The notes beneath the pieces were generated by a model that was not told the origin of the DNA, made no database searches, and saw only the letters and a program-made list of their open reading frames with translations. From Hwanghaeella sp964350445 (lineage in GTDB: Bacteria; Pseudomonadota; Alphaproteobacteria; UBA8366; Aestuariispiraceae), in contig CAYGKA010000011.1 in NCBI GenBank assembly GCA_964350445.1, positions 30,070-94,069 of the forward strand: DNA of 64,000 nucleotides. Direction: 5' to 3'. Made by a program: the position numbers and the translations under genes. Shown piece after piece: positions 17,217-25,817 of this stretch (position 1 is its first letter; every line of letters starts with the position of its first letter).

Positions 17217-17426
17217 ATGTACATCTGTATCTGTAATGCACTTAGCGACAGGGAATTGATGGACGCGGTCGCGGAAGGCCACGGATCAGTTGATGATGTC
17301 TATCGCGCCTGCGGCGCCGAGCGCCAATGCGGAAGCTGCGCCGAGGAAATCGCCGAAATGATGCGCGATCACCGTGCCGACAATTGGTCTGCTCCCGATG
17401 GGGAAGACCAGGTCGTGGCGGCGTAG
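17217..17426 (+). CDS. bfd: Bacterioferritin-associated ferredoxin
   Basis: 69 residues. Cys4, Cys6, Cys38 and Cys41 (start MYICIC, then RQCGSC) are the four [2Fe-2S] ligands of the Bfd family. Bfd docks on bacterioferritin and passes electrons to its haem so that stored Fe3+ is reduced and released. The ATG at 17217 has a strong GGAGG ribosome site; an upstream extension is not needed. bfr lies convergently 197 bases away. The promoter carries a Fur-like site, fitting induction in iron starvation. Confidence 0.9.
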   Translation: MYICICNALSDRELMDAVAEGHGSVDDVYRACGAERQCGSCAEEIAEMMRDHRADNWSAPDGEDQVVAA

Positions 17427-17591
17427 GTAAGATGTTCATCTTCAAAACAGCGAAAGTCTGGCGTGACCTGGCCCATGAAACGCCCTCCGCGAGTGGCGGG
17501 AGCGTCCCCGCCAATGGGTCCCGGCCGAATGGCGCAAAGGACATCCTCGCAAATGAAAGGGACGGCGCCGAAACCGGAACCGCCCCAAAAT

Positions 17592-17621
17592 CCGGTCGCT
17601 CCGACTGAAGCCCGGCGACCG
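17592..17621 (-). terminator. Probable terminator after bfr
   Basis: Just past the bfr stop the minus strand has CGGTCGC and GCGACCG arms (17593-17599 with 17615-17621) around a 15-base loop, followed by GATTTT. It could end the bfr transcript; the loop is large, so confidence is moderate. Confidence 0.4.
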
Positions 17622-17622
17622 A

Positions 17623-18105
17623 TTAACTGCCTTCTTTTTCCAGCATGTGCTCCTGCAAGTAATTCGGTAGGCCGGTCTGGCTGACCAAATGCTGCTGGGT
17701 TTCAATCCAATCGATGTGCTCCTCGGTATCGTCCAGGATCTTTTCGAAGATTTCCCGTGACACGAAGTCCCGCTTTTCCTCGCATTTCACGATGGCGGTC
17801 TTGAGAGCGCCTTGATTTGCCTCCTCAAGCGCCAAATCTGCTTCGAACATCTCTGGTACGTTTTGCCCGATTTTCAGCTTGCCCAGGTCCTGCAGATTGG
17901 GAAGTCCGTCCAGCATCAGAATCCGATCGATCAGCATATCGGCGTGTTTCATCTCACCGATTGATTCATGATAAACTTTATCTGCCAGATTGAGATATCC
18001 CCAATCCTTCAGCATCCGTGCGTGCAGGAAATACTGGTTGATAGCGGTCAACTCGTTCTTGAGGATCCCGTTCAAGTGCTTGAGTACGTCCTTGTCACCC
18101 TTCAT
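17623..18105 (-). CDS. bfr: Bacterioferritin
   Basis: 160 residues, ungapped against the E. coli protein as I remember it through the four-helix bundle. Met52 (haem ligand), Glu18, Glu51, His54, Glu94 and His130 are in place. The remaining ferroxidase ligand, Glu127 in E. coli, is Thr127 here (segment LDDTEEHIDW), with glutamates at 128 and 129. The 24-mer stores iron as a ferric mineral in the cytoplasm. AAAGGGG precedes the ATG. It is the last gene of a minus-strand iron run, 104 bases after the DUF1513 gene, so it may be read from that operon or from its own promoter in the gap. Confidence 0.92.
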   Translation of the reverse strand: MKGDKDVLKHLNGILKNELTAINQYFLHARMLKDWGYLNLADKVYHESIGEMKHADMLIDRILMLDGLPNLQDLGKLKIGQNVPEMFEADLALEEANQGALKTAIVKCEEKRDFVSREIFEKILDDTEEHIDWIETQQHLVSQTGLPNYLQEHMLEKEGS

Positions 18106-18209
18106 CCGATTTCCCCTTTGTTTAGCTAGAGTCCGACGCTAGATATCGCGCGAGTCGCGCTCACCATACCACGCCTTAAGAAACATAAGTGTTTCGTGTT
18201 TTTCATACG

Positions 18210-19307
18210 CTACACCGCCAGAAGATGGTTGTCCCAGGCAACCCCTGAATGCTTGACGAGCGGATCGCCGCCTTGCCTGACACCGCCCAAGCCATCGACC
18301 GCGACAAACCCTTTTTCGCCCGCGGCAACTCCGCAGACATCCGCAGCGTTGTGTTCCGATAGCAACCTGCGGGCGGCGGCATCCCAAACCTGCCATACAC
18401 CGCCGCGCGGGCAGGTTGTTGCAACACGGCCACGACGGACATCAACAGCAACCGACCCAACATAGTGCCGCATGTTTCGGAAAACGCCCTCGGGGGCCGG
18501 GACGGCACTTACCTCTTCCCCAGGAAAGGAGACAAAAACCATGGGAACGATATCCAATGGGGAACCATGATACTGCCCGCCGATCCACACTGCGCCATTT
18601 CCATCTTCCGCCAAATGCCGAAACGACATTTGGTACAATTCCTTCGGTAAGCGCTGCAGCGCAGAGACCGCTCCAGAACCGATATCGATATACGCGAGAG
18701 TGGAGTCCATGGTGGGCAGGTTCAATTCCTCACGGGGATAATCGGGGTGGGTAATGATGCCGCCATTGGCGACCACAATCGTTTTGCCGTCACGCATGAG
18801 AATTGCTTCATGAGGCCCCACACCGCCCGATGAATACTCACCGACCCTTTCGAAGCCACGGGCTGGATCGTAAATCCCGATAACGCCGTCTTCGTTCTCG
18901 AAATCGTTTTCCGTCGCGTAGAACAATTTCCCTTCGGCGGCGAAGAAACCGTGACCATAGAACAAGCGGTCCGGTCGCGACGGCAAAATTTTGAAGGGTT
19001 CCTTCCCAGTCAGATCCATCACGGCCATATACCGTCCGGGCCGGCGGGCAATGATCACTGCGGTACCGCCATCGGGCGAGACGGCAGCGCCATGGGCCCG
19101 ATCCGGCAGCGACTCTCGGCGCAGGATATCACCGGATTTCGATAGCAGGGCCACGGCGAAGCCGTCTGCGTCCTTCATAGCACAGATAAAGCCGATCCCC
19201 TTGCCCCGACCGGCCATCGCCGGCGAGACTGCCAACACGGTAAGGGAAGCCGCGCCTGACACGAAAAACCGTCTACCGATACTGGGTCCCAAAGCATCAA
19301 TCCCCAT
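18210..19307 (-). CDS. DUF1513 domain-containing periplasmic protein of the imelysin iron operon
   Basis: 365 residues. The N-terminus has a twin-arginine-type signal (SIGRRFFVSGAAS, hydrophobic stretch, AMA cleavage). The mature part reads like a beta-propeller (HGAAVSPDGGTAVIIARRPG, YGHGFFAAEGKLFYATEN, GVGPHEAILMRDGKTIVVANGG), as in DUF1513. The family occurs with imelysin and dihaem-oxidase genes in iron-regulated operons; its biochemical role is unknown. It overlaps the upstream imelysin gene by 11 bases, so the two are coupled. Confidence 0.8.
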   Translation of the reverse strand: MGIDALGPSIGRRFFVSGAASLTVLAVSPAMAGRGKGIGFICAMKDADGFAVALLSKSGDILRRESLPDRAHGAAVSPDGGTAVIIARRPGRYMAVMDLTGKEPFKILPSRPDRLFYGHGFFAAEGKLFYATENDFENEDGVIGIYDPARGFERVGEYSSGGVGPHEAILMRDGKTIVVANGGIITHPDYPREELNLPTMDSTLAYIDIGSGAVSALQRLPKELYQMSFRHLAEDGNGAVWIGGQYHGSPLDIVPMVFVSFPGEEVSAVPAPEGVFRNMRHYVGSVAVDVRRGRVATTCPRGGVWQVWDAAARRLLSEHNAADVCGVAAGEKGFVAVDGLGGVRQGGDPLVKHSGVAWDNHLLAV

Positions 19308-20421
19308 CGAGTGAATTGAATCCTATGACGAGTCCCAAAGCCTGCGGCAACCGGCTTTCCACGATATCCCCGGCGCCATGCAACGGCACGGAAGCGTATT
19401 TCAACAAGCCGTGGGCTTCCTCACTGAAATTCTTGGTACTTCGGTCCGCCGCCATAAGGCTGGACACCTTGGCGATGGCCTTGCGGACCTGTTCCAATTC
19501 GAACCGCAATTCCCTCAGTAGGGTCTCATTCTCATCGTCCAATTTTGCCGCCAGAGTGTCCCCGACAAACAAATCCTCCACGAACGCGATATTGCCGTCG
19601 ACAGCGCGCAGCCAATGACCGGACCGCCAAAAAGGCCCCTTCTTCAGCGTCGTCTCGTTGCTATTTTCCCCAATAACGTTGGCGATCTTGAAGTCGCGAT
19701 CGATTGCCAGAATTTCCGCTGCAGATCGGAGAATTTCCTGCATTGCTTCTCCGCTGGTGCGGTAAACCTGCTGGTCCGGCCCGGCATTCTTCATCTGATT
19801 GCCAAAACCGGCAGGACCGCTCCAATCCGCATGGAGGGCATGCGCCGTCGCCGCGATCCGGCGGGACAGCGCCAAGGCATAGCCACAACGATAACTTCCC
19901 CTGATCAGCAACGCGCTTTCCGCCTCGTCGTCGGACAGCGCGAAGTCGAGCGCCAGCAAGCCCTGAACAGCGACGCTTTTCCCCGCCAGTTGATCCGCAT
20001 CGAGGGCCGTGAGGTTCTGCTCCCGAATCGTGGCTTCGACTTGACGAAGACCTCGGCCCCGGCGGTCGGGCCAGAAGAACAGCTTCTCGAAACGATTTTC
20101 TTCACGCGCCGGTCCGAACCGCATTGCTTCGATCCTTGAAAATCCATCGACAAGCAAAGCAAAACCGCTGCGTGCATCGGCAAGCCGGTCGAGTTCGGGA
20201 CCGCTGCACAGCGCGTCCACGGCCCGGACTTCCGCGTCCGCTCTAGCGGCGAAATCCCGATAGGCCGGAATGATCACACCATCGACCATTTCAGCAATGA
20301 CGGTCGACAAGTCAGGGTCGTCGGCGAGCACAGCCGGCGTCGTAAAAATCCCGGCGCCGAGCGTGAGCGCGAAAGCCCCACTAGCCACGGCACGACCGCA
20401 AGTCCAACGAATTCCAACCAT
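19297..20421 (-). CDS. Second imelysin-family protein (degenerate HxxE site)
   Basis: 374 residues with a signal peptide (ASGAFALTLGAGIFTTPAVLA) and an imelysin-type helical body (IIPAYRDFAARA, MRFGPAREENRFEKLFFWPD). Imelysins are periplasmic iron-related proteins with a GxHxxE motif. Here the corresponding stretch reads GLLALDF, with Leu156 and Asp159 in place of His and Glu, so the usual metal site is altered. The ATG at 20421 shares its A with the TGA stop of the dihaem gene; a GTG at 20424 is the alternative. The downstream DUF1513 gene overlaps by 11 bases. Confidence 0.78.
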   Translation of the reverse strand: MVGIRWTCGRAVASGAFALTLGAGIFTTPAVLADDPDLSTVIAEMVDGVIIPAYRDFAARADAEVRAVDALCSGPELDRLADARSGFALLVDGFSRIEAMRFGPAREENRFEKLFFWPDRRGRGLRQVEATIREQNLTALDADQLAGKSVAVQGLLALDFALSDDEAESALLIRGSYRCGYALALSRRIAATAHALHADWSGPAGFGNQMKNAGPDQQVYRTSGEAMQEILRSAAEILAIDRDFKIANVIGENSNETTLKKGPFWRSGHWLRAVDGNIAFVEDLFVGDTLAAKLDDENETLLRELRFELEQVRKAIAKVSSLMAADRSTKNFSEEAHGLLKYASVPLHGAGDIVESRLPQALGLVIGFNSLDGD

Positions 20422-22001
20422 CACAAAGTCTCCAAGAAACGGACCAAATAACGACGATCACCCGGCGGCATTGCCACAAACTTGTCGCGCGACGATTGCG
20501 CTTCCCCACCGTGCCAAAGAATAGCTTCGATCAGCGACCGCGCCCTGCCGTCATGTAGAAAATAGGTGTGCCCATTGACAGTTTCGGTCAAGCCGATGCC
20601 CCAAAGGGGAGCCGTCCGCCATTCCGTCACGGGCGCCTCTCCATCGAAAAATCCGTCCGACAATCCCGCGCCCATATCGTGCAGAAGCATGTCCGTATAG
20701 GGCCAGATGAGTTGGAAGCGATGTTCCGGCTGAGCGGCTTGCCGGCTGGTGACGTATTTCGGCGTGTGACAGGCTGCGCATCCAGCCCGGTGGAAAAGCT
20801 CTTTTCCTTTTAGAACTTCCGGAGCGCCGACATCGCGGCGCGCGGGAACCGCCAAGTTCCCGGTGAAAAAGGCGACCAAGTCGAGAACAGGGTCCGGCGC
20901 CTCCGTATCTCCCAGGCGCTTCTGCACACCGGTTCGCAAGTTCCGGCAGTCGGTCTGCGCTTCCGTACAGTCCCCGTGCGGGTCGGGCATCCTCGGGCTC
21001 GAAATGCCGATGTCTACGGCAAAGGCTTCGGCGGATTGTTCCGCAATCCCGGCCGTCGACGCCGTCCATCCAAACCGGCCAAGAGCCAAGTCACCGGACG
21101 ATTTGTCGCGCACCATCCCGGCACGCCCGGATATGCCGTCGCCGTCCCGGTCTTCCGGGTCGGCCGTGGAGAGGATGTCAGCGGGATGAACCGCTTCCAG
21201 CAGCCCCAGGCCAATCATGGGCGGCGCGACACGGGGAGATACCACCACGTCGTCCCGCATCGGACCATAGGCCAAATCGACAATATCATAGACCGGTCTT
21301 CTGAGCCGGATCACCTCGCCGCCGTTCAATTCGACGACCACGGCTTCGTATGACACCGTCATGCGTCCTTCCGGCTGCAAACCCGGCAAAGCGCGTTCCT
21401 GCAACTGGCCGCCATAGGTCGGCTCCGGCAGCCGAAACAGTGATTTGCTGTGGAACAGATTTTCTTCTTCCAGCGTCGGAAGCGGGACCGAAAGGCGCAA
21501 CACCATCGACGCCGATGTATTGCCCCCCTCTTCCGGCGGGCGTCCGCGCCCGTCATTCACATGGCAGCGTTGGCAAGATCGGGCATTGTAAAGCGGTCCA
21601 AGGCCGTCGGAGGCCTGGGTCGATGATGGCGCTGAAACCCAAAGTTTCTTGAACAACCCCTTGCCCAGGGCAAAGTCCTGGCGCTTGTCCGCCGGAAGGT
21701 TCGCCGATGGATGCGAGAAGGCATTCCGATCGACCGGCGCCAGCGAGGTCCCGGCCCCGCCAGCCATGGTTTCGTATTGTTCGGGTTTGGAAAAATCCAC
21801 CGGCGTCGCGGTAACCGCCGCAACGCGCGCGGCCTCGTCCTGGGTCAAATCGGTCCGCGTCAAACCTGTCTGGGCCGCCGGCCTATCGGCCTGCGCTGAA
21901 AGGGCGGGCAGAAACAGCATCAGCCACAGAAAAGAAACGGCAATCAAACCGCTGCCGAGAGGCAGGCATTCGACCCCATTGCTTCTGGTTTGAACCGTCA
22001 T
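20421..22001 (-). CDS. Di-haem oxidoreductase family protein (putative thiol oxidoreductase)
   Basis: 526 residues with a signal peptide (GLIAVSFLWLMLFLPALSAQA). Two c-type haem sites are visible, SCQRCH in the first half and GCAACH near the C-terminus, typical of the di-haem DHOR family distantly related to cytochrome c peroxidase. It is exported and should accept or donate electrons in the periplasm, perhaps oxidising or reducing iron handled by the imelysins (inference). The start at 22001 is chosen because the signal peptide begins just after it; a longer in-frame extension to 22160 has no ribosome site. irpA ends 91 bases upstream. Confidence 0.8.
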   Translation of the reverse strand: MTVQTRSNGVECLPLGSGLIAVSFLWLMLFLPALSAQADRPAAQTGLTRTDLTQDEAARVAAVTATPVDFSKPEQYETMAGGAGTSLAPVDRNAFSHPSANLPADKRQDFALGKGLFKKLWVSAPSSTQASDGLGPLYNARSCQRCHVNDGRGRPPEEGGNTSASMVLRLSVPLPTLEEENLFHSKSLFRLPEPTYGGQLQERALPGLQPEGRMTVSYEAVVVELNGGEVIRLRRPVYDIVDLAYGPMRDDVVVSPRVAPPMIGLGLLEAVHPADILSTADPEDRDGDGISGRAGMVRDKSSGDLALGRFGWTASTAGIAEQSAEAFAVDIGISSPRMPDPHGDCTEAQTDCRNLRTGVQKRLGDTEAPDPVLDLVAFFTGNLAVPARRDVGAPEVLKGKELFHRAGCAACHTPKYVTSRQAAQPEHRFQLIWPYTDMLLHDMGAGLSDGFFDGEAPVTEWRTAPLWGIGLTETVNGHTYFLHDGRARSLIEAILWHGGEAQSSRDKFVAMPPGDRRYLVRFLETL

Positions 22002-22092
22002 GAAGCACCGTCGCTTGCACCCGCGCCTAACGCGGTCGATGCGCGGGCATTTACCCGCGCGCCGGTATTCCCCGGTCGAAATCCCTACGCGC

Positions 22093-23391
22093 CTATTGGA
22101 AGACGGCGTTCGGATTGTCCAGACTGTCTGACCCTTCGAAATTGATCGATCCAAGATCAAGCGCCACTACCGCCCGTTCGATTGACCGCGCCTGATCGAC
22201 CAAGCCGTCGATCGCCGCTTGAACGACCGCATTTCCTTGTTCGTTCCCTTCACCGATCATCTGGTCATAGGCTTCAATCGTTTCGCCACGGGATTTCATT
22301 GCCGCCATCGCGGTGACCGTAGCATCCAGCTTCGCGGCAATTTCCGCATCCAACGCCTTGTCCTTCGCGGCAATAATATCGCCAACGGACGGGCCGGAAA
22401 CGACGGAGCCATCGACGCGCAAGTAGCGGCCAGTATAGACGTTCCGAATACCCAACTGATCGAAATAGTGGGAATTGAAGGTGTTGTCCGAGAAACAGTC
22501 ATGCTCTTCTTCCGGATCGTGAAGCAGCAGACCCAGTTTCATCCGCTCGCCGGCCAGTTCGCCGTAGGACAGCGACCCCATCCCGGTCAGTATTGCCGCG
22601 ATACCGGTCATCGGTTCGGCAAGAAGAGCTTCCCGCGCCGCGCCGTCGGCGGTCCAGTTGGCGACCATCTCCTCAAGGTCGGCAAGGAGCAAGGTGTTTG
22701 CCGCCTTCAGATAGGCTGCCCGTCGGTCGCAATTCCCGCCGGTGCAATTGCTTGTGCTGAAATCCGTCGCCGGTCGCACACCTGCCCCCGGGCCGGTGCC
22801 GTTCAGGTCCTGCCCCCAAAGCAAAAATTCTATGGCATGATATCCGGTGGCCACGTTCGCTTCGACCTCTTCGGCCTCATGAAGCGTTTCGGACAGCAGC
22901 GCCGGCGTAATGGCGGAAGCGTCAACCGTCTGACCATTGATGGCCAACAAAGGGTTAGCGACGACGTTCGTTGTATAAAGAGCGTTCTCGTCGGATTCCG
23001 ACCCGTAGGACGCATCGACATAGTCGATCAGCCCTTCATCCAACGGCCAAGCATTTACGCGCCCTTCCCAGTCGTCGACAATCGGATTTCCAAAGCGGAA
23101 AACCTCCGTCTGCTGATACGGCGCGCGCGCGGCGATCCAAGCTTCCCGCGCAGCAAGCAGCGTCGCCGCGCTGGGAGTGGAGATCAGGTTGTCCACAGCG
23201 GCGTCCAGCGCATGGGCGGTCGTCAAAGAGTCCTCGAACCCCGCCAACGCGATATCGGCATACGTGTTCAGGACGTCTTCCGCAGAAGGTTCAGCGGCAA
23301 CCGCCTGGCCCGCGATCAATCCGGCCGCCAAGGCGCCCACCGCCAGACTGCGGGCAAACCCCCGACCGTTCATCGATGTTTTCAAACTCAT
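22093..23391 (-). CDS. irpA: Imelysin-family iron-regulated protein IrpA
   Basis: 432 residues, first gene of the iron operon. A signal peptide (SLAVGALAAGLIAGQAVA) precedes the imelysin domain. The family motif GYHAIEF gives His185 and Glu188 (HxxE), followed by LLWGQD. Cyanobacterial IrpA and its homologues are periplasmic or outer-membrane proteins made in iron limitation and thought to bind iron; the mechanism is unsettled. The ATG at 23391 has a GGAGG site, while the longer frame to 23445 does not. A Fur-like box lies about 260 bases upstream. Confidence 0.88.
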   Translation of the reverse strand: MSLKTSMNGRGFARSLAVGALAAGLIAGQAVAAEPSAEDVLNTYADIALAGFEDSLTTAHALDAAVDNLISTPSAATLLAAREAWIAARAPYQQTEVFRFGNPIVDDWEGRVNAWPLDEGLIDYVDASYGSESDENALYTTNVVANPLLAINGQTVDASAITPALLSETLHEAEEVEANVATGYHAIEFLLWGQDLNGTGPGAGVRPATDFSTSNCTGGNCDRRAAYLKAANTLLLADLEEMVANWTADGAAREALLAEPMTGIAAILTGMGSLSYGELAGERMKLGLLLHDPEEEHDCFSDNTFNSHYFDQLGIRNVYTGRYLRVDGSVVSGPSVGDIIAAKDKALDAEIAAKLDATVTAMAAMKSRGETIEAYDQMIGEGNEQGNAVVQAAIDGLVDQARSIERAVVALDLGSINFEGSDSLDNPNAVFQ

Positions 23392-23823
23392 TTCACTTTT
23401 CCTCCGGCCAGTCTCTAGATCCAAATCGCAACTCGATATTTGCATTGTGGTTACAGGGCCGTGTATCGCCGTAGGCCTCTTCTTCGGCAGTCCTCAAAAT
23501 GCGATTGCCACGCATTCGCGACAAGAAGCGGCATCACCGCTACAATCCCATAGTTCCCTGTTACTTTCCCGCCTGGCTGATTGGCCCTTTTAGAGCCCCG
23601 CCCAGCGGTACCGTCCCTTAGCCAGTGTGAATAACGCCTCGATGCTTCAGTTGCAACTGATTATCATTACGGATAAGTCATTCCTAAGGGAAAGCGGCTC
23701 TGCCGTGCATGTCGAGGTCAATCTGCGGCGATCTCGACCGTAATTGTCAGGTGACTTGCCTGTTGCGCTGGGACGCTGTCTGAGCCAAGACAAGTCGGGT
23801 GGGTAGAGAGACCGGGAACCGTC
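23392..23823. other. Divergent regulatory region between irpA and the unknown secreted protein gene
   Basis: 432 bases without a credible gene. The only clear content is the Fur-like box and paired promoter elements near 23628-23678. On the minus strand TTGCAA (23651-23656), 17 bases, TATTCA (23633-23628) could drive irpA with a leader of about 230 bases. No convincing riboswitch or small RNA was seen in the leader. Confidence 0.5.
23653..23671. promoter_or_regulatory. Fur-box-like operator between irpA and the unknown secreted protein gene
   Basis: GCAACTGATTATCATTACG matches 13 of 19 positions of the Fur consensus and contains the core TGATTATCATTA. It overlaps the TTGCAA element usable in both directions. 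It shares the pattern TTGCnAyTnATTrTCATT with the tonB and exbB promoters. Confidence 0.6.
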
Positions 23824-24390
23824 ATGATCGCTGGACTTCCAAAGGCAAAACCGCCCCAAACCCTTGTCCGGCAGATCGCCGGCGCCATGCTTGTTCTGCT
23901 CATGGCGACTTTGTCAGCGCCCGGGACCGCGGTTTCAGAAGAACCGCCCCCCACTTCTGTCTTGTCGCAAAACCAGATCCGGTCGTTGAAACTCCTGGAA
24001 CATTTCGCTGTCGTCAGGATCGACTGGAACCGGAGCACCGTGGGAAGACCCTTGGCCTATTCGCTGCGTGGCGAAGCCCTGAATTCGTTCAAGGCATACT
24101 TGCCGGAGGTTTCCTACGAACCGGACACCAAGCCGCAGAGAGAGCGGCTGAACGTGCAGGGCATTCTGGTTTGCCGTTTGATTCTGCGAACCTTGCAGGA
24201 CGTTTGGGCCCTGTTCATGCGATGTGAATTGGGCAACCAGCTTACGGTTATTATCCGCCGGGAGGACCTAGTATTGTTCAATCACGAGCCGATGCGCGAA
24301 GAGGCCAGGCAATTGATGAACAAGCAGATCCAACGCTTGGCGCATACTTTTCAGGAAGCGAAACAGCGGGCTGTCCGGATCGCCGACTGA
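23824..24390 (+). CDS. Small secreted protein of unknown function in the iron region
   Basis: 188 residues. The N-terminus looks like a signal peptide (RQIAGAMLVLLMATLSAPGTAVS). The mature protein begins with a proline-rich stretch, then mixed helix and strand with a pair of cysteines (LVCRLILRTL and MRCELGNQ) and a charged C-terminal helix. I do not recognise the family. It is divergent from irpA and reads away from the same Fur-like box with tonB-like spacing, so iron control is likely. It converges on the patatin gene 41 bases downstream. Codon use looks like that of its neighbours. Confidence 0.6.
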   Translation: MIAGLPKAKPPQTLVRQIAGAMLVLLMATLSAPGTAVSEEPPPTSVLSQNQIRSLKLLEHFAVVRIDWNRSTVGRPLAYSLRGEALNSFKAYLPEVSYEPDTKPQRERLNVQGILVCRLILRTLQDVWALFMRCELGNQLTVIIRREDLVLFNHEPMREEARQLMNKQIQRLAHTFQEAKQRAVRIAD

Positions 24391-24431
24391 CAACGCGGCT
24401 ACTTGCTGTTACTCAACCTTCCCGTGCAAGG

Positions 24432-25490
24432 TCAACCGTGGTGTTGCGCGCCAGTTCCCTGGAACATGGTCCGAATATCGACAGTCGACGATTCGCCCAA
24501 TCGATCGAAATTGCGATCGATCCAATCGCCGGTCACCTTTCGCCCTATTTCGAACAGATGCTGCAGGAATGACCATTCGGCGTTCATCTTGGACGACGCA
24601 CCCAGATCTTTCAGATTCTCGTGGGCTTCGATGATATGGACCAACGGATACCGGTATTTGACGGAATCCAAGGCTTCGTCTTCCAACAAACGATGGACGA
24701 AATCGATCGCGCGCAATTCCTTCAACATGCTGCTGTTGAAGGTGATCTCATTCACACGGTCCAAAATTTCCCGTGCGCTGCGGGGCGTACCCTTTCGCAC
24801 AACCGGATTGATTTGAACGATGACAATATCGTCGGATTTACTTTGTCGATAGAAAGGGAAAAGCACCGGGTTTCCCATGTAACCGCCATCCCAATAGGGT
24901 ACCCCGTCGATTTCCACCGCATGGAACATGAAGGGAAGACAGGCCGATGCGAGAACGACGTCGCTGGTTATTTCTTCACGGTTGAAGACGCGCACGCGCC
25001 CTGTTTCAACATTTGTTGCCGACAGGTAGACATGCATCTTGTCGCAGGATTCGACACTGTCGAAATCGATGGTGCTTTCAAGAATACTGCGGAGCGGGTT
25101 GAAGTTCATCGGGTTCATGTCATACGGGGACGTAACCCGGTTGAGCAGGTCGAAGAACATATAGCTCGGGCTGTTTTCCAAGCTCCAGTTCCCCATGAAC
25201 ACATCAACGACGCTTCGCTGGATCGGACTCATCCGGCCGACATCGCTGACCGCCTTCCAAAAATCGTGCAGAACCTGGCGCGCGCCCTCCTCTCCGCCCC
25301 GCATCAATCCGTCGGCCACCGCGACAGCGTTCATGGCCCCGGCCGAGGTCCCGCTGATCGCTTCAATATAGATCCGTCCGTCTTCGAGTATCCGGTCGAG
25401 CACCCCCCAGGTAAAAGCGCCGTGCGCGCCGCCCCCCTGAAGCGCCAAGTTGACCGATTTTTCGAATGTCTTGCCATTCCGTTTGGGCAC
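24432..25490 (-). CDS. Patatin-like phospholipase
   Basis: 352 residues from a GTG at 25490, which has a GAGGAG ribosome site; longer in-frame starts lack one. The oxyanion motif QGGGAHG (about 18-24), nucleophile elbow GTSAG (Ser49) and the catalytic dyad segment YWDGGYMGNP identify a patatin-family acyl hydrolase. It has no signal peptide and should act in the cytoplasm or on the inner membrane, cleaving acyl chains from lipids or storage polyesters. It lies between iron genes but shows no iron link in its sequence. It is convergent with the unknown secreted gene and divergent from tonB. Confidence 0.85.
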   Translation of the reverse strand: MPKRNGKTFEKSVNLALQGGGAHGAFTWGVLDRILEDGRIYIEAISGTSAGAMNAVAVADGLMRGGEEGARQVLHDFWKAVSDVGRMSPIQRSVVDVFMGNWSLENSPSYMFFDLLNRVTSPYDMNPMNFNPLRSILESTIDFDSVESCDKMHVYLSATNVETGRVRVFNREEITSDVVLASACLPFMFHAVEIDGVPYWDGGYMGNPVLFPFYRQSKSDDIVIVQINPVVRKGTPRSAREILDRVNEITFNSSMLKELRAIDFVHRLLEDEALDSVKYRYPLVHIIEAHENLKDLGASSKMNAEWSFLQHLFEIGRKVTGDWIDRNFDRLGESSTVDIRTMFQGTGAQHHG

Positions 25491-25708
25491 TTGGCTCTCC
25501 TCAACGTTGGTTTGGTCAAAATACAGGGCGGCAAATCCATTTTCGCCGCTCCGATCCACTTTCCTCCGCCGACAAGGTGCAGTTCATTTCGATCAGAACT
25601 TTGAAACGACTATAGCCCGTTCCACCGAATGGCTTGAGAACCAAACTGCGATATCTCGAAAGTTTTTTTGCGAAACGAGAAAGTCAGTCAACAGGCCTTT
25701 CTAACAAT

Positions 25709-25737
25709 TTGCTATTAATTGTCATTCGCAATATAAG
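25709..25737 (+). promoter_or_regulatory. tonB promoter with Fur-box-like operator
   Basis: TTGCTA (25709-25714), 17 bases, TATAAG (25732-25737) makes a good sigma-70 promoter about 80 bases before tonB. The stretch at 25711-25729 matches 12 of 19 Fur consensus positions and is 15 of 19 identical to the exbB site. Iron repression is expected. Confidence 0.6.
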
Positions 25738-25817
25738 ATGTCATCTGTGGATGCTGTAGAAAGTCCATTCTGCCTTGCCCTTCCATACGAAATGACTGGC
25801 AAAAAGATGCCGCCCGG

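Noticed and set aside
17432..17608. Small plus-strand ORF (about 58 codons) between bfd and bfr
   Set aside because: Only a weak ribosome site, low-complexity product, and it overlaps the probable bfr terminator; no recognisable family.
18150..18165. Short GC palindrome (GCGCGAGTCGCGC) between the DUF1513 gene and bfr
   Set aside because: Tiny loop and no U tract, so not a convincing terminator; could be chance in G+C-rich DNA.
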